Source: Oligoflexus tunisiensis
Lineage (GTDB): Bacteria > Bdellovibrionota_B > Oligoflexia > Oligoflexales > Oligoflexaceae
NCBI RefSeq assembly: GCF_001748245.1
Contig: NZ_BDFO01000001.1
Location: 5,092,483-5,156,482, forward strand
DNA length: 64,000 nt
Direction: 5' to 3'
The notes below the pieces were generated by a model. That model ran no database searches, was not told where the DNA came from, and saw only the letters and a list, made by a program, of their open reading frames with translations. Made by a program: the position numbers and the translations under genes. Positions within the stretch are counted from its first letter, which is position 1, and every line of letters begins with the position of its first letter. Shown here piece by piece: positions 1-8,384 of the stretch.

Positions 1-1
1 G

Positions 2-121
2 AGTGTGCTCGGACCGCACAACACGTTTATCGCCGTCGGTGCCGCGCATCTCGGGGGCAGCAAGGGTCTGCTCAGCATTCTGGAAGCGCAGGGTTTTCAG
101 CTGCGACCTTTGAAACTTTAA
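2..121 (+). CDS. TraB/GumN-family protein, C-terminal fragment
   Basis: The reading frame is open from the window edge to a TAA at 119-121 and gives the last 39 residues of a protein. The fragment contains FIAVGAAHLGGSKGLLSILE followed by a short basic-hydrophobic end. A 'VGAxHLxGxxGLLxxLxxxGF' ending is typical of the TraB/PrgY/GumN family, in which conserved Gly-His motifs are thought to form a metal-dependent active site. The family assignment rests on this motif alone, and the function in this organism is unknown. The helicase gene starts 10 bp downstream, so the two are probably co-transcribed. Confidence 0.65.
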   Translation, partial: SVLGPHNTFIAVGAAHLGGSKGLLSILEAQGFQLRPLKL

Positions 122-131
122 GAGGCCCATC

Positions 132-2018
132 ATGAAACGCGACAGCGCGACCTTTTTCAAGGAACTCAAAGGCCTTCTCGACCTGGAAACGGCCGCGGAA
201 AAAGAGCGTTTTTTACAGGTTCTCGCGCTGCAGTCCCCCGAGCAGCGTGAGGCCAGCGGCACCTGCCTCACCGCCCTGACGGTGGAGGATGAATACCCCG
301 GACTCGGCGGCCGCTTTATTCTGGTGCTGCGCAAGGCCTCGCGGGGAGCGCTGCCCTGGACCAAACTCGATGCCGGGGATCCGGTCATCCTTTCAGGCAA
401 ACCGGAAGGCCAGAGTTGGAACGGTCGCGCCGTCGTCGCCGAGCGTCACGCTCAGGTCATTCACATCGCCTTTGAAGAGCCGCCCCCGGATCTGGAGGAC
501 GCCGGTCCCTTGCAGCTGGATCTCTCCTTTGACGAGAGCACGCGCCGCAAGGAACGCCAGGCCCTGGATACCGTGATGCTGGCCAAGGGCAATCGACTCG
601 CGGAGCTGCGGGATATTTTTCTCGGCCTGAAAACGCCTGCGGAAGAATCCTGGGACGGCGAACTCAGGCTGCAAACTCCTTTGAATGACACGCAACGAGC
701 GGCGGTAAAAAAAGCCCTGGACGCACGCGATGTGGCCATCGTTCACGGCCCGCCGGGAACCGGCAAGACCACCACGCTCGTGGAAATCATTCGTCACTCC
801 ATACAACCGCAAGGCAAAATTCTCGTGACCGCATCGAGCAACCTCGGTGTGGACAATCTCCTGGAAAAACTTATTCAAACAGGAATCAAGGCCGTGCGTC
901 TCGGTCACCCGGCGCGCGTGATGGAAGCCCTGCGCATTCACACGCTGGATTACAAGGCGGAAAAACATGAGGATGCGCGCCTCGCCCGCAAAATGATGAA
1001 GGAAGCCGCGGTTCTGATTCAACAGGCCCGCCGCTACACAAGGGCCGCCCCGGCCAAGGGTTCCAAACAGGCCCTCTGGAGCGAAGCCAAGGCGCTGATG
1101 GCCGATGCCCGCAAACTCGAAACCCGGGCGGTGGAACGCGTGCTGGACGAGGCGGAGGTGATCTGCGCCACCACCACTGGGCTGGATCCCTTTGTGCTGG
1201 GTTCACGCCGTTTTTCGCTCGTGGTCCTGGATGAAGCCGGTCAATGCACCGAGCCCAATGCCTGGATTCCTCTGCAGCGCGCGGACAAGCTCGTCTGTGG
1301 CGGCGATCATTGCCAGCTACCGCCCACCATCCTGTCCCTCGAGGCCGCGCACCAGGGCCTGAACGTCAGTCTTATGGAGCGGCTGGTGCATCAGCATGGA
1401 GATTTGATTACCACGCGCCTGGATGTGCAGTATCGCATGAATACCGCGATCATGAATTTTTCCTCGCAGGAATTTTATGAGGGCGCCTTGATCGCCGCGG
1501 AATCGGTCGAGGATCGTCGTCTGCCTCACGAGGCGCCGCTGCTGTGGATTGATACGGCCGGGGCGGGCTTTGAAGAGGAGGCTGAAAAGGAAAGCGGCAG
1601 CCGCTTCAACCCCAAGGAGGCATCGGTCATTCTTTACCGCGTGCGCCAGCTTCAGGAGCAGGGCCTGCAACCCGGGCAGCTGGCGGTGATCACGCCTTAT
1701 GCGGCGCAGGCGCGTTACCTGCGGGCGCAGCTCAGTGACTCAGGCATTGAAGTGGATACGATCGATGGCTTTCAAGGCCGGGAAAAGGATGCCGTGCTCA
1801 TTTCCCTCGTGCGTTCCAACGAGGATCAGGAGGTCGGCTTTCTCAAGGAAACGCGGCGTTTGAATGTGGCCCTGACGCGGGCCCGCTGCCATATGACGGT
1901 GGTGGGGGATAGCGCCACGCTCAGTGTTCATCCGTTTCTGCAAAGACTCATGCAGTACTTTGAATCGAACGTGGCCTGGTTTAGCATTTGGGAAATCGCT
2001 CCCGACCTTATCGGCTAA
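132..2018 (+). CDS. SF1 DNA/RNA helicase, SMUBP2/IGHMBP2-like
   Basis: A 628-residue cytoplasmic helicase. Motif I (Walker A) GPPGTGKTTT lies near residue 205, motif II is DEAGQ near residue 366 (DEAG form), motif III is GGDHCQLPPT, motif IV/V contains QYRMN and VDTIDGFQGREKDAV, and motif VI is RRLNVALTRAR near residue 576. This order and the DEAG box are those of the Upf1-like group, to which human IGHMBP2 belongs. The roughly 170 residues before motif I resemble the beta-barrel region of those enzymes. The ATG at 132 follows a purine-rich AAGAGG stretch. Bacterial members are usually called 'AAA domain/IGHMBP2 family helicase', and the substrate is unknown. No helicase motif appears to be lost. 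Confidence 0.9.
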   Translation: MKRDSATFFKELKGLLDLETAAEKERFLQVLALQSPEQREASGTCLTALTVEDEYPGLGGRFILVLRKASRGALPWTKLDAGDPVILSGKPEGQSWNGRAVVAERHAQVIHIAFEEPPPDLEDAGPLQLDLSFDESTRRKERQALDTVMLAKGNRLAELRDIFLGLKTPAEESWDGELRLQTPLNDTQRAAVKKALDARDVAIVHGPPGTGKTTTLVEIIRHSIQPQGKILVTASSNLGVDNLLEKLIQTGIKAVRLGHPARVMEALRIHTLDYKAEKHEDARLARKMMKEAAVLIQQARRYTRAAPAKGSKQALWSEAKALMADARKLETRAVERVLDEAEVICATTTGLDPFVLGSRRFSLVVLDEAGQCTEPNAWIPLQRADKLVCGGDHCQLPPTILSLEAAHQGLNVSLMERLVHQHGDLITTRLDVQYRMNTAIMNFSSQEFYEGALIAAESVEDRRLPHEAPLLWIDTAGAGFEEEAEKESGSRFNPKEASVILYRVRQLQEQGLQPGQLAVITPYAAQARYLRAQLSDSGIEVDTIDGFQGREKDAVLISLVRSNEDQEVGFLKETRRLNVALTRARCHMTVVGDSATLSVHPFLQRLMQYFESNVAWFSIWEIAPDLIG

Positions 2019-4619
2019 TCATTCAAGTTTCACCGAAAGATTGAGACCCGGCAGATGCACTTCAGACGTCGGATTCACCTGCACGCGCCGACCAGGTTTC
2101 AAGCCCGGAACAGGTCCAGCCTGAGCCGTCTCCACGACGCCATCGTCCGAAACGCAGGAACCGAGCAGAACAGGGCAACCGTTTTTCACCGCAGCTTCCG
2201 GGGCCTCGATCGCGAGGCCAACGGACGGCTCCAGGGTTTTCAGATCAGTGACATTGGTGTCGTCCACATTGAGATTCTTCAGCTTGCCCATCTTATCGAG
2301 GCCGCTCAGGTCCCTGAAGCCCGGCATTTCCGCAAGCGACAGCGCCCGCAGTTCCGGAAGGGCCCCGAAGCTTTGCGCCGAGACCATCCGATTGCCGTCC
2401 AGGGTCAGGCGCTTGAGTTTGGGATGACTGAAGTTCAGCATATCCACAATCATGTTCCGGCTGAGGTCCAGCTCCGCAAGCTCCGGCAGCACCTCCAGCG
2501 GCTTGGGATCCAGGATCAGATTGTCCGACAGATCCAATTTATCCATGTTGATGAGCCGAGCCAGAGGCGCGACATCAATCAATCCAAAATTACGAATCGT
2601 AAGATTGTTCAGACTGCGAATGGCGGCGACCGGGCTGATATCCACAGCCGCGCCGGGAACCGGCGTACCGATCAATTCCAGTTTCCGCTTGAGACGCAGT
2701 TTGCTGTGCAGCTCCGCGCAGTCCGCAGATGTTGAGGGGGTGGCGGGTAAGGTCGCGGCCTTGCTCAAAGCCTCGATGGCGGCCGCATAGGGTCTGCCGG
2801 TCGGCTGGAAGACGAAGTTGATGCAATATTCATCCAGCGTCACGGGATTGGTAATCTGATCGTATTCGCAAACAGCCGCGGCTGGTGTTCCGCAAACCTT
2901 GCTCGTCGCCGGATTGCCAACGGCCCGCACCGTGTTCAGTCGTTTCAAATCCGCGACTTTGGAAAAATCCTGGATCAGGTTTCCACTGAGATCCAGGGTT
3001 TTCAGATTCACGAGCGTGGAAACAAACGCCGCCGAGCCGAGTTTGGAACCGGTGATTTTCAAGGTGGTCAGCGACGCCGGCAGACCCACGAGCTGATCCG
3101 GATTGGTGAAGTCGACGTTGCTAATGATCAGCGTATCCAGAGCCGGGGCTTTGGGAATGAAGATCGGCTGGCCATTGCCGACCAATGTCAGCGAGCGCAG
3201 GGCCACCAGTTTGGAGGCATTCACACCACGCAGCGTTTCCGTTCCCACGCGATCCAGCTCCAGGGTCTGCAGTCGGGTGAGATTCGAAAGGCCTTCGAGT
3301 TTCGGCAAGGACGGCTTGACACTTTGTGCCGAGACATGGCCTGTAATCCTGAGACTGTTCAAACTCACGAGGCGGCCGAGCGGAGCAAAGTCCGTGATAG
3401 GCAGGCTATCCAGCTCCAGTTTGGAAAGATTCGAGAAGGCCGTCAAAGGCTCGATATTGCTCAGGGGCTGGGCCTTGCCTTCCGGCTTCAAAACGAGCTC
3501 GGTCACGGTCTGCGCACGCTGCGCGGCCTCCTGCGGCCGCAGATAAAGGTCCAGCTCATTGATCCTGGCGGCATCACGGCGCCCGGACTCGGTATTCAAA
3601 AGTTTTTGCTGAAGATAGGACACCGTTCCAAAGGCCGGATCCTGATAATCCGAGAATGCGAGCCAGTCCACCCAGCTAAAAGGATTCGTCGGCTTACTGA
3701 ATTGGACTGGATTTTCAAGAGCCGGCAGACTCGCGCGCGGCAGATTATCGGCGCTGGGTTCACTGAATTTCAGACCCAGGTTGCGATCCATCCAGCCCAG
3801 GTAATCGCCAGGAAAGGTAAAGGCCGCGAGGCCATTTTCGCAGCGGAATTCATCATTTTTCACAGCCGACAGTTCACTCAGACCGCGACGGAGCGAACCG
3901 CTCGCAATCCCGGCAAGAAAATACCGACTGCCGACCTGCACAAAGGCAGGACCACCGGCATCACCAAAACAGACCGAACCCTGATCCTGCTTCGCCTGAA
4001 CCAGAAGGGTACTGAGAAGATGGTTCTGATCCTGAAAGGATGCAACAGTACTCTTCGCTTCCAGGAGAACACCACTGCAGCGCGTGGTATCCAGACATTT
4101 GCTGTTCTGCCGGCCATAACCGGCAATCAGCACTTCGGTGGACGGTTGCAGGCTGTCTGGACTCCGTAAAATCTCCGCCGCCTGATAGCCGATCGCAGGA
4201 TCGATCGGTGACGCCAGACGCAGAACGGAAAGATTCAGGCTGGGGTAATCACGACTGCCGGCGGGCGAAAAATTCTGACTCGATTTCACCGCCGCTGTGC
4301 GTGGTGTCGCGAGTTTGGGATGATCCAAAAGAACAGCAAACTTCACACCGGCATCGGCGGCGGAATCGAGGCATTGCGTTGCGGTAAGAACGGCATCCGG
4401 GGCGATAATCACACCGGAACAGAAGATTTGATCCCGGGAGCCATCAGGCTTCAGGCTGACAAGTCCTACGGTGCTGGCTCGCACCGGGCTGCCATCAGCA
4501 ACGGATTGACCGTTGACCACTTTAAGATTGGAGCTGGTGCGCACTGGTTGGCAGGACGATCCGATCCATCCGATTCCCAGCGTTAAGACCAGCAGAGGTC
4601 GCGTGAAAGTCGTTCGCAT
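2019..4619 (-). CDS. Secreted trypsin-fold pseudoprotease fused to leucine-rich repeats
   Basis: An 866-residue exported protein. A hydrophobic signal ends near Cys23 (GSSC), possibly a lipoprotein. Residues about 34-290 follow the chymotrypsin fold, but every catalytic residue is changed. The usual TAAHC is TATQC (Gln82), the usual D-I-A-L-L stretch reads N-L-S-V-L (Asn129), and GDSGGP reads GDAGGP (Ala221). I confirmed the Gln82 and Ala221 codons on the minus strand (CAA and GCC). Residues about 380-830 hold leucine-rich repeats of the 'L..L.L..N.I.D...L..L' kind in two blocks. The protein should therefore bind rather than cut, perhaps like haptoglobin-type or serine-protease-homologue proteins. 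It follows the 219-residue lipoprotein by 14 bp, and the two form an operon. It meets the helicase gene end to end. Confidence 0.85.
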   Translation of the reverse strand: MRTTFTRPLLVLTLGIGWIGSSCQPVRTSSNLKVVNGQSVADGSPVRASTVGLVSLKPDGSRDQIFCSGVIIAPDAVLTATQCLDSAADAGVKFAVLLDHPKLATPRTAAVKSSQNFSPAGSRDYPSLNLSVLRLASPIDPAIGYQAAEILRSPDSLQPSTEVLIAGYGRQNSKCLDTTRCSGVLLEAKSTVASFQDQNHLLSTLLVQAKQDQGSVCFGDAGGPAFVQVGSRYFLAGIASGSLRRGLSELSAVKNDEFRCENGLAAFTFPGDYLGWMDRNLGLKFSEPSADNLPRASLPALENPVQFSKPTNPFSWVDWLAFSDYQDPAFGTVSYLQQKLLNTESGRRDAARINELDLYLRPQEAAQRAQTVTELVLKPEGKAQPLSNIEPLTAFSNLSKLELDSLPITDFAPLGRLVSLNSLRITGHVSAQSVKPSLPKLEGLSNLTRLQTLELDRVGTETLRGVNASKLVALRSLTLVGNGQPIFIPKAPALDTLIISNVDFTNPDQLVGLPASLTTLKITGSKLGSAAFVSTLVNLKTLDLSGNLIQDFSKVADLKRLNTVRAVGNPATSKVCGTPAAAVCEYDQITNPVTLDEYCINFVFQPTGRPYAAAIEALSKAATLPATPSTSADCAELHSKLRLKRKLELIGTPVPGAAVDISPVAAIRSLNNLTIRNFGLIDVAPLARLINMDKLDLSDNLILDPKPLEVLPELAELDLSRNMIVDMLNFSHPKLKRLTLDGNRMVSAQSFGALPELRALSLAEMPGFRDLSGLDKMGKLKNLNVDDTNVTDLKTLEPSVGLAIEAPEAAVKNGCPVLLGSCVSDDGVVETAQAGPVPGLKPGRRVQVNPTSEVHLPGLNLSVKLE

Positions 4620-4633
4620 GGCACTCTCCCAAG

Positions 4634-5293
4634 TCAGGGCGTGGTATTCGCTTCAAACTTCGCCACCAGGCCGTCGGTGAAACAGCCGCTGATGATCGGC
4701 ATGCCGAGGTAGGTCCCCGTCTTACCGGGAAAGCCCTCGGCCATAAGACCATCAGCCTTGCTGAGATTCAGCGGCGTTTTGTTAACATCCGGCTCCCAGA
4801 GCGCCATTTTCAAAGGCTCATCCAGAACCGCCATGTTTTCCACCGCATAAAGGAAGGCGGCACCTTCAGGTTTGATATCGCGGACATCGTTGGGGGGACA
4901 GCTTGATTCCTTGGGTTTGAATCGAATCTGCTGCGTTTCGCGATATTGTGCGACCGCATAGCGGCGATATTCCCGTTCAAATTGTTTTTTCTCGGCATTG
5001 AGACAGATAAGGTTCAGTTCGGCGATGGCCTTCTCGGTAAAGGTATAGAAGGCGGTGCAACGTTGATCCTGAAACAGGGAACTCGCCCAATTGCCGAGCA
5101 GCAGGGGAGGACTGCCGTCCTTCCAATCCTCGGAAATCACAGGAGCGGCAGGCGTTTCAGGCTTCGCATCACCAACGCCTGGCAAGGCGTCAGGGCCAAC
5201 AGGGTCCTCGCCGGACGCAATGGGGCTTCGCTTGTGGCACGCGCACAGCGCCAACAGAGCAAGGCTTAGGAGGATACGGTTCTGGCTTCGCAT
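4634..5293 (-). CDS. Unknown lipoprotein upstream of the pseudoprotease
   Basis: A 219-residue protein with a clear signal peptide and lipobox (ALLALCAC, acylated Cys near residue 19), so it is probably anchored in the inner or outer membrane. The mature part has several cysteines (SSCPP, SGCF, QRCTAF, LICLN) that could form disulphides, and no domain I recognise. It begins the transcription unit that continues 14 bp later into the pseudotrypsin-LRR gene, which suggests that the two products work together in the envelope. The start at 5293 is the ATG directly before the basic N-terminus MRSQNR. Confidence 0.7.
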   Translation of the reverse strand: MRSQNRILLSLALLALCACHKRSPIASGEDPVGPDALPGVGDAKPETPAAPVISEDWKDGSPPLLLGNWASSLFQDQRCTAFYTFTEKAIAELNLICLNAEKKQFEREYRRYAVAQYRETQQIRFKPKESSCPPNDVRDIKPEGAAFLYAVENMAVLDEPLKMALWEPDVNKTPLNLSKADGLMAEGFPGKTGTYLGMPIISGCFTDGLVAKFEANTTP

Positions 5294-5473
5294 CGGAGTC
5301 GTCCTCGGTTTGTGGTGAAGGGCTACCCCTGGTGTCGTGGTGATGTCGACTGCAGTGAAGCAAGACTCATACCGGCCCGAAATCCCGAACTTCGCTTGGA
5401 TTCATTGATATTTTTTTTTACAAATCTGCCTGGAAGGTAACATTGTCAAAGTCATGGACACCCGAACGGGTGC

Positions 5474-5818
5474 CTAGGCCAGGGTTTCGACCCGGCGCCG
5501 AATCACCAGGATGAGCTGCTGCTGGAGGGCGTCCTCCAGTCGTTTCCTGATGGCCTGCATGAACGCATCCCCAGCCTCGCCTTTGTCGCTGAGGACCCGC
5601 CAGATCACAATTTCATCGCGTACGGTCATGCCCCCGACTTTCCACCAGCCTTCCTGGACATAGTGGGTGTCGGTCATGCCGCCGAAGAATTCGGTAATTT
5701 CCGCCTGAATGCTCCGGGTGATATCGGCAGCATAACGCTGGCCTGAGGCCTGCACCAGAGGCACAAAGACATCATATTCCAGCGCTTCCTGCCGCTTCGT
5801 GTGTGGGTCGCTTGCCAT
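5474..5818 (-). CDS. Hypothetical 114-residue cytoplasmic protein
   Basis: A short soluble protein without signal or membrane segment. It has a tyrosine/tryptophan-rich middle (THYVQEGWWKVGG) and an amphipathic, glutamine-rich C-terminal helix. I do not recognise a family. Its first 47 bp overlap the 3' end of the Nei-like gene in another frame, so translation is probably coupled and the two are one operon. The stop codon lies inside a small GC hairpin (about 5458-5478, with a CCCGTTCGGG centre) that may help end the transcript, although no T-run follows it. Confidence 0.6.
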   Translation of the reverse strand: MASDPHTKRQEALEYDVFVPLVQASGQRYAADITRSIQAEITEFFGGMTDTHYVQEGWWKVGGMTVRDEIVIWRVLSDKGEAGDAFMQAIRKRLEDALQQQLILVIRRRVETLA

Positions 5819-6572
5819 ACAAGGTCCTTACGGATCGCGCGGCCAACGGCGCCAGGGGCTGACACACCGAGCAGTAGTAACTCACCCTTTGGCTTTTCCC
5901 GGTCTCCTCTTTCACAAGAGGTCGGCCGCAGTCCGCACATTTTTGTTTGCGAAAAATCTTCCAATGCTTCTTCAGTTCCCCGGCTTTTTTCCAGCGATAG
6001 AACTGCAAGGAATAATCCCGGGCCTCCTGCACAAGCTTGCGGCGCATGGTGGAGTTGAGTGACGAGGCCGGGGTATCGGGATGCAGCTTCAAGAGAAACA
6101 GCACTTCATTTTTGATGATGTTGCCGAGTCCTGCAAAAATATCCTGATCCATGAGCACATCACAGACCGGTCGACTGCCCTGGGCCATCACCAGGTCCTC
6201 CACATGCCGCGCGTTCCAGGCGGCGGACATCAGGTCCACGGACCAGTCATAGGCCGCGATCTCCTGCTCGCTGACCGAGCGGATCGCACAGGCATGGAAA
6301 TTCACCGTGCCCTCAGTGAACTGCAGCTGCAGTTTGGGAACACGACCTTCCTTCTCCTGGTTGATGAGGTAACTGCCAAAGAGCAGAAAATGAATGCGCA
6401 GAATGCAATCATCAAAGTACAAGAGTGCATGCTTGCCCCAGGATTTGGCATCGCGCAGAGTTTGCTGCACCAACGCCGGCGCCTGAGGATAGACGCCCGA
6501 GGCGTGCACCACTTTTTTACCCAAAAAGGGGCCCAAATCCTCCATCAATATGACAAGGGATGGTCCTTCCAT
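5772..6572 (-). CDS. Fpg/Nei-family DNA glycosylase-like protein lacking the N-terminal proline
   Basis: A 266-residue protein with the Fpg/Nei layout: the N-terminal EGPSL segment, a conserved Lys in WGKHALL (Lys47), the helix-two-turn-helix segment around FAGLGNIIKNEVLF, and a C-terminal zinc finger CADC...CSVC. Active Fpg/Nei enzymes begin Met-Pro-Glu-Gly-Pro, and the proline amine is the catalytic nucleophile after Met removal. Here the gene reads ATG GAA GGA CCA, preceded in frame by ATC, so the proline codon is absent. Either the protein has lost base-excision activity, or it belongs to a subgroup with another chemistry. The downstream 114-residue gene overlaps it. DNA binding is likely, and glycosylase/lyase activity is doubtful. 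Confidence 0.82.
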   Translation of the reverse strand: MEGPSLVILMEDLGPFLGKKVVHASGVYPQAPALVQQTLRDAKSWGKHALLYFDDCILRIHFLLFGSYLINQEKEGRVPKLQLQFTEGTVNFHACAIRSVSEQEIAAYDWSVDLMSAAWNARHVEDLVMAQGSRPVCDVLMDQDIFAGLGNIIKNEVLFLLKLHPDTPASSLNSTMRRKLVQEARDYSLQFYRWKKAGELKKHWKIFRKQKCADCGRPLVKEETGKSQRVSYYCSVCQPLAPLAARSVRTLYGKRPTHEAAGSAGI

Positions 6573-6690
6573 GATTACTCCTGAAATGACGGATCACGAA
6601 CATGGCCCCGGCTGGAGCTGAGGCGAAAAACTCTCGCGCTTCGCCTGCAAGAATCCCTCCAGCCCGCAATTCAAACGGCGTTTCGACGGT

Positions 6691-7383
6691 TCAGTCCCTG
6701 CTGCAGACTTCACCGATTTGCATGATTCTGCGAAGGAAAAGGTCCTGAGCCATCGACTGATGCCGCTTGAGGAGTTTCATTTGCCAGGTCTGAGGGAAGG
6801 TGTCTCGCGCATCGAAGATCTCAAACGCCGTGTGCCAATACGGATCCAACGCGTCCGGCAATCGATTCAAGGGATGATCCTGAAACAATACAGTGCCCGT
6901 GGCATCCCGGGTGAATCCCCGGACCGAATAGTCGATCACCGCCGCTGTGGGTCCCAGGCAGTCCAGAATGAAGTTGAGTGAGCGCAGAGGCGAGATGGTG
7001 CCGCAGCTGGTCAGGTCCAGGTCGATGCGGAGACAGCCGGGATCATCCGCCGTACCAAAATCGGGATAGGTGTGCGCGCAGAGATGACTTTTGTTGAGGT
7101 GCATATGCACGGCCCCGGCATCCACCGCACCCGGACCATCACTCAGCAGCATCAGGGCCGAAGCTCCCCAGGGCTGATAATCCTGTCGCGACGCCGCCAG
7201 CACTACAGCCTCGATGCGATCGGCAATGTCATGCAGCATGGTTTCCAGAGCGGCCGCCGGATAACGCCCGATCAAATTCTCCGGATGCTGGCTGACAAAA
7301 TAAAGATTGGCACGCAGCGACTTCGTCAGATTATTGAAACCTTCAAGCGAATGCGCGGGCGTTTCCGGCTGCAAACGTTTCAT
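6691..7383 (-). CDS. speD: S-adenosylmethionine decarboxylase proenzyme, E. coli type
   Basis: SpeD makes decarboxylated S-adenosylmethionine, the aminopropyl donor for spermidine. The protein shows the class-1 signature HLNKSHLCAHTYPD. In the E. coli enzyme, self-cleavage between this Lys and Ser creates the pyruvoyl cofactor. SCGTISPLRSLNFILD and DYSVRGFTRD further on also match the E. coli enzyme closely. The product is 230 residues (E. coli SpeD has 264). I chose the ATG at 7383 because it overlaps the stop of the upstream membrane-protein gene as ATGA. The longer frame to 7467 would run deep into that gene and adds a non-homologous Ala-rich end. It is the last gene of the polyamine/DUF4178 operon. 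Confidence 0.9.
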   Translation of the reverse strand: MKRLQPETPAHSLEGFNNLTKSLRANLYFVSQHPENLIGRYPAAALETMLHDIADRIEAVVLAASRQDYQPWGASALMLLSDGPGAVDAGAVHMHLNKSHLCAHTYPDFGTADDPGCLRIDLDLTSCGTISPLRSLNFILDCLGPTAAVIDYSVRGFTRDATGTVLFQDHPLNRLPDALDPYWHTAFEIFDARDTFPQTWQMKLLKRHQSMAQDLFLRRIMQIGEVCSRD

Positions 7384-8384
7384 GATTCCGTCCTCCGCAA
7401 ACGCCATAGAAACCCATCCAGGAGATAATGCGTGAGCTGCGGCAGCGCCAGCAGGGGCACGAGCCAAACGAGAAACTTTTCACCCGCCGGCTCAAAATGA
7501 TAGGAAAACCAGGGAAAAAGCTGCGGATGCTCGGTCCAGACCCAGGCATCCCATAACCCCTCTTCGGCATAGGCCATCAGGAAAAGCGTCAGCACAAAAA
7601 GAAGCGGCGCCACCCAGCGCCAGTCCGTGCCTGTTCCTGGCCGCCAGAACTTCGAACCATTATGAATCCAGATCATGGCCATATAAGGAACGCCATGACT
7701 GATGACATTGGTCAGCGTAAAGGCCACATCATTCCTCCACACGATGATGCCAAACCCAAACGCCGCCGCCGTGCCGAGGATCACCAGATTTTTCGGAAGA
7801 TTGAAAGTCGGCGCGCGCCATTCCTGAACACAATAGGCCAGCGCGATGAGTCCCGCGAGGGCATGCACATAAGGAATGAAAGGCTCCGCATTCATCACAA
7901 CCAGGTCACCTTCGATAAACCAGCCGAAGTCCCGAGCCTGACCGAGATGCCAGACCAGAAGAGGATAAAGACTCGCCGCATGGATGACGAGTTTATCCAG
8001 GGCCGTGCTGCCTTCCGCCTTCTGATAAAAGCGCATCAGACCATAGGGCTGCCTGACAAAATGAAAAACGGCCAGGTAAGCCAGGCTTCGCCAGAACACC
8101 GGCGCCCCACCCCATTGATAGAGCAGACAGCTCACCAGAAAACCCAGCACCGGCAGGACGAGGAGAAGGCGCGGCCGCATCCCGCTGCGATACACTGTGG
8201 AATAAACATGAGCCACATCAATGCCCACAACCGTCAGCAGCCAAAGGCCCGGCGTCAGAGGCTGCTGCATCACGTCCGGAGCGGTCAGCTGCAGCAGAGC
8301 CACCGCGCAGACGGCAAAAAAGGGCGGGGACAGTATCCAAAGCAGATCAAAACGGGCCGAATGAAGCCAGGGTTGTGCGCGCAT
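7380..8384 (-). CDS. Polytopic membrane protein with conserved-looking histidines
   Basis: A 334-residue inner-membrane protein with about eight hydrophobic segments. Several histidines sit at membrane edges in motifs such as GIDVAHVYSTVYR, AVFHFVRQPYG, NVISHGVPYM and LPQLTHYLLDG. The pattern recalls membrane-bound di-metal or haem proteins, but I do not recognise the family and give no function. It overlaps speD by 4 bp (ATGA) and touches the FAD oxidoreductase gene at 8384, so all three are translated from one message. The context between a flavin amine-oxidase-like protein and SpeD suggests a role in making or moving an amine at the membrane (inference). Confidence 0.7.
   Translation of the reverse strand: MRAQPWLHSARFDLLWILSPPFFAVCAVALLQLTAPDVMQQPLTPGLWLLTVVGIDVAHVYSTVYRSGMRPRLLLVLPVLGFLVSCLLYQWGGAPVFWRSLAYLAVFHFVRQPYGLMRFYQKAEGSTALDKLVIHAASLYPLLVWHLGQARDFGWFIEGDLVVMNAEPFIPYVHALAGLIALAYCVQEWRAPTFNLPKNLVILGTAAAFGFGIIVWRNDVAFTLTNVISHGVPYMAMIWIHNGSKFWRPGTGTDWRWVAPLLFVLTLFLMAYAEEGLWDAWVWTEHPQLFPWFSYHFEPAGEKFLVWLVPLLALPQLTHYLLDGFLWRLRRTES

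Noticed and set aside
7384..7467. Longer SpeD start at 7467
   Set aside because: Adds an Ala-rich non-homologous end; the ATGA overlap at 7380-7383 gives a standard coupled start.
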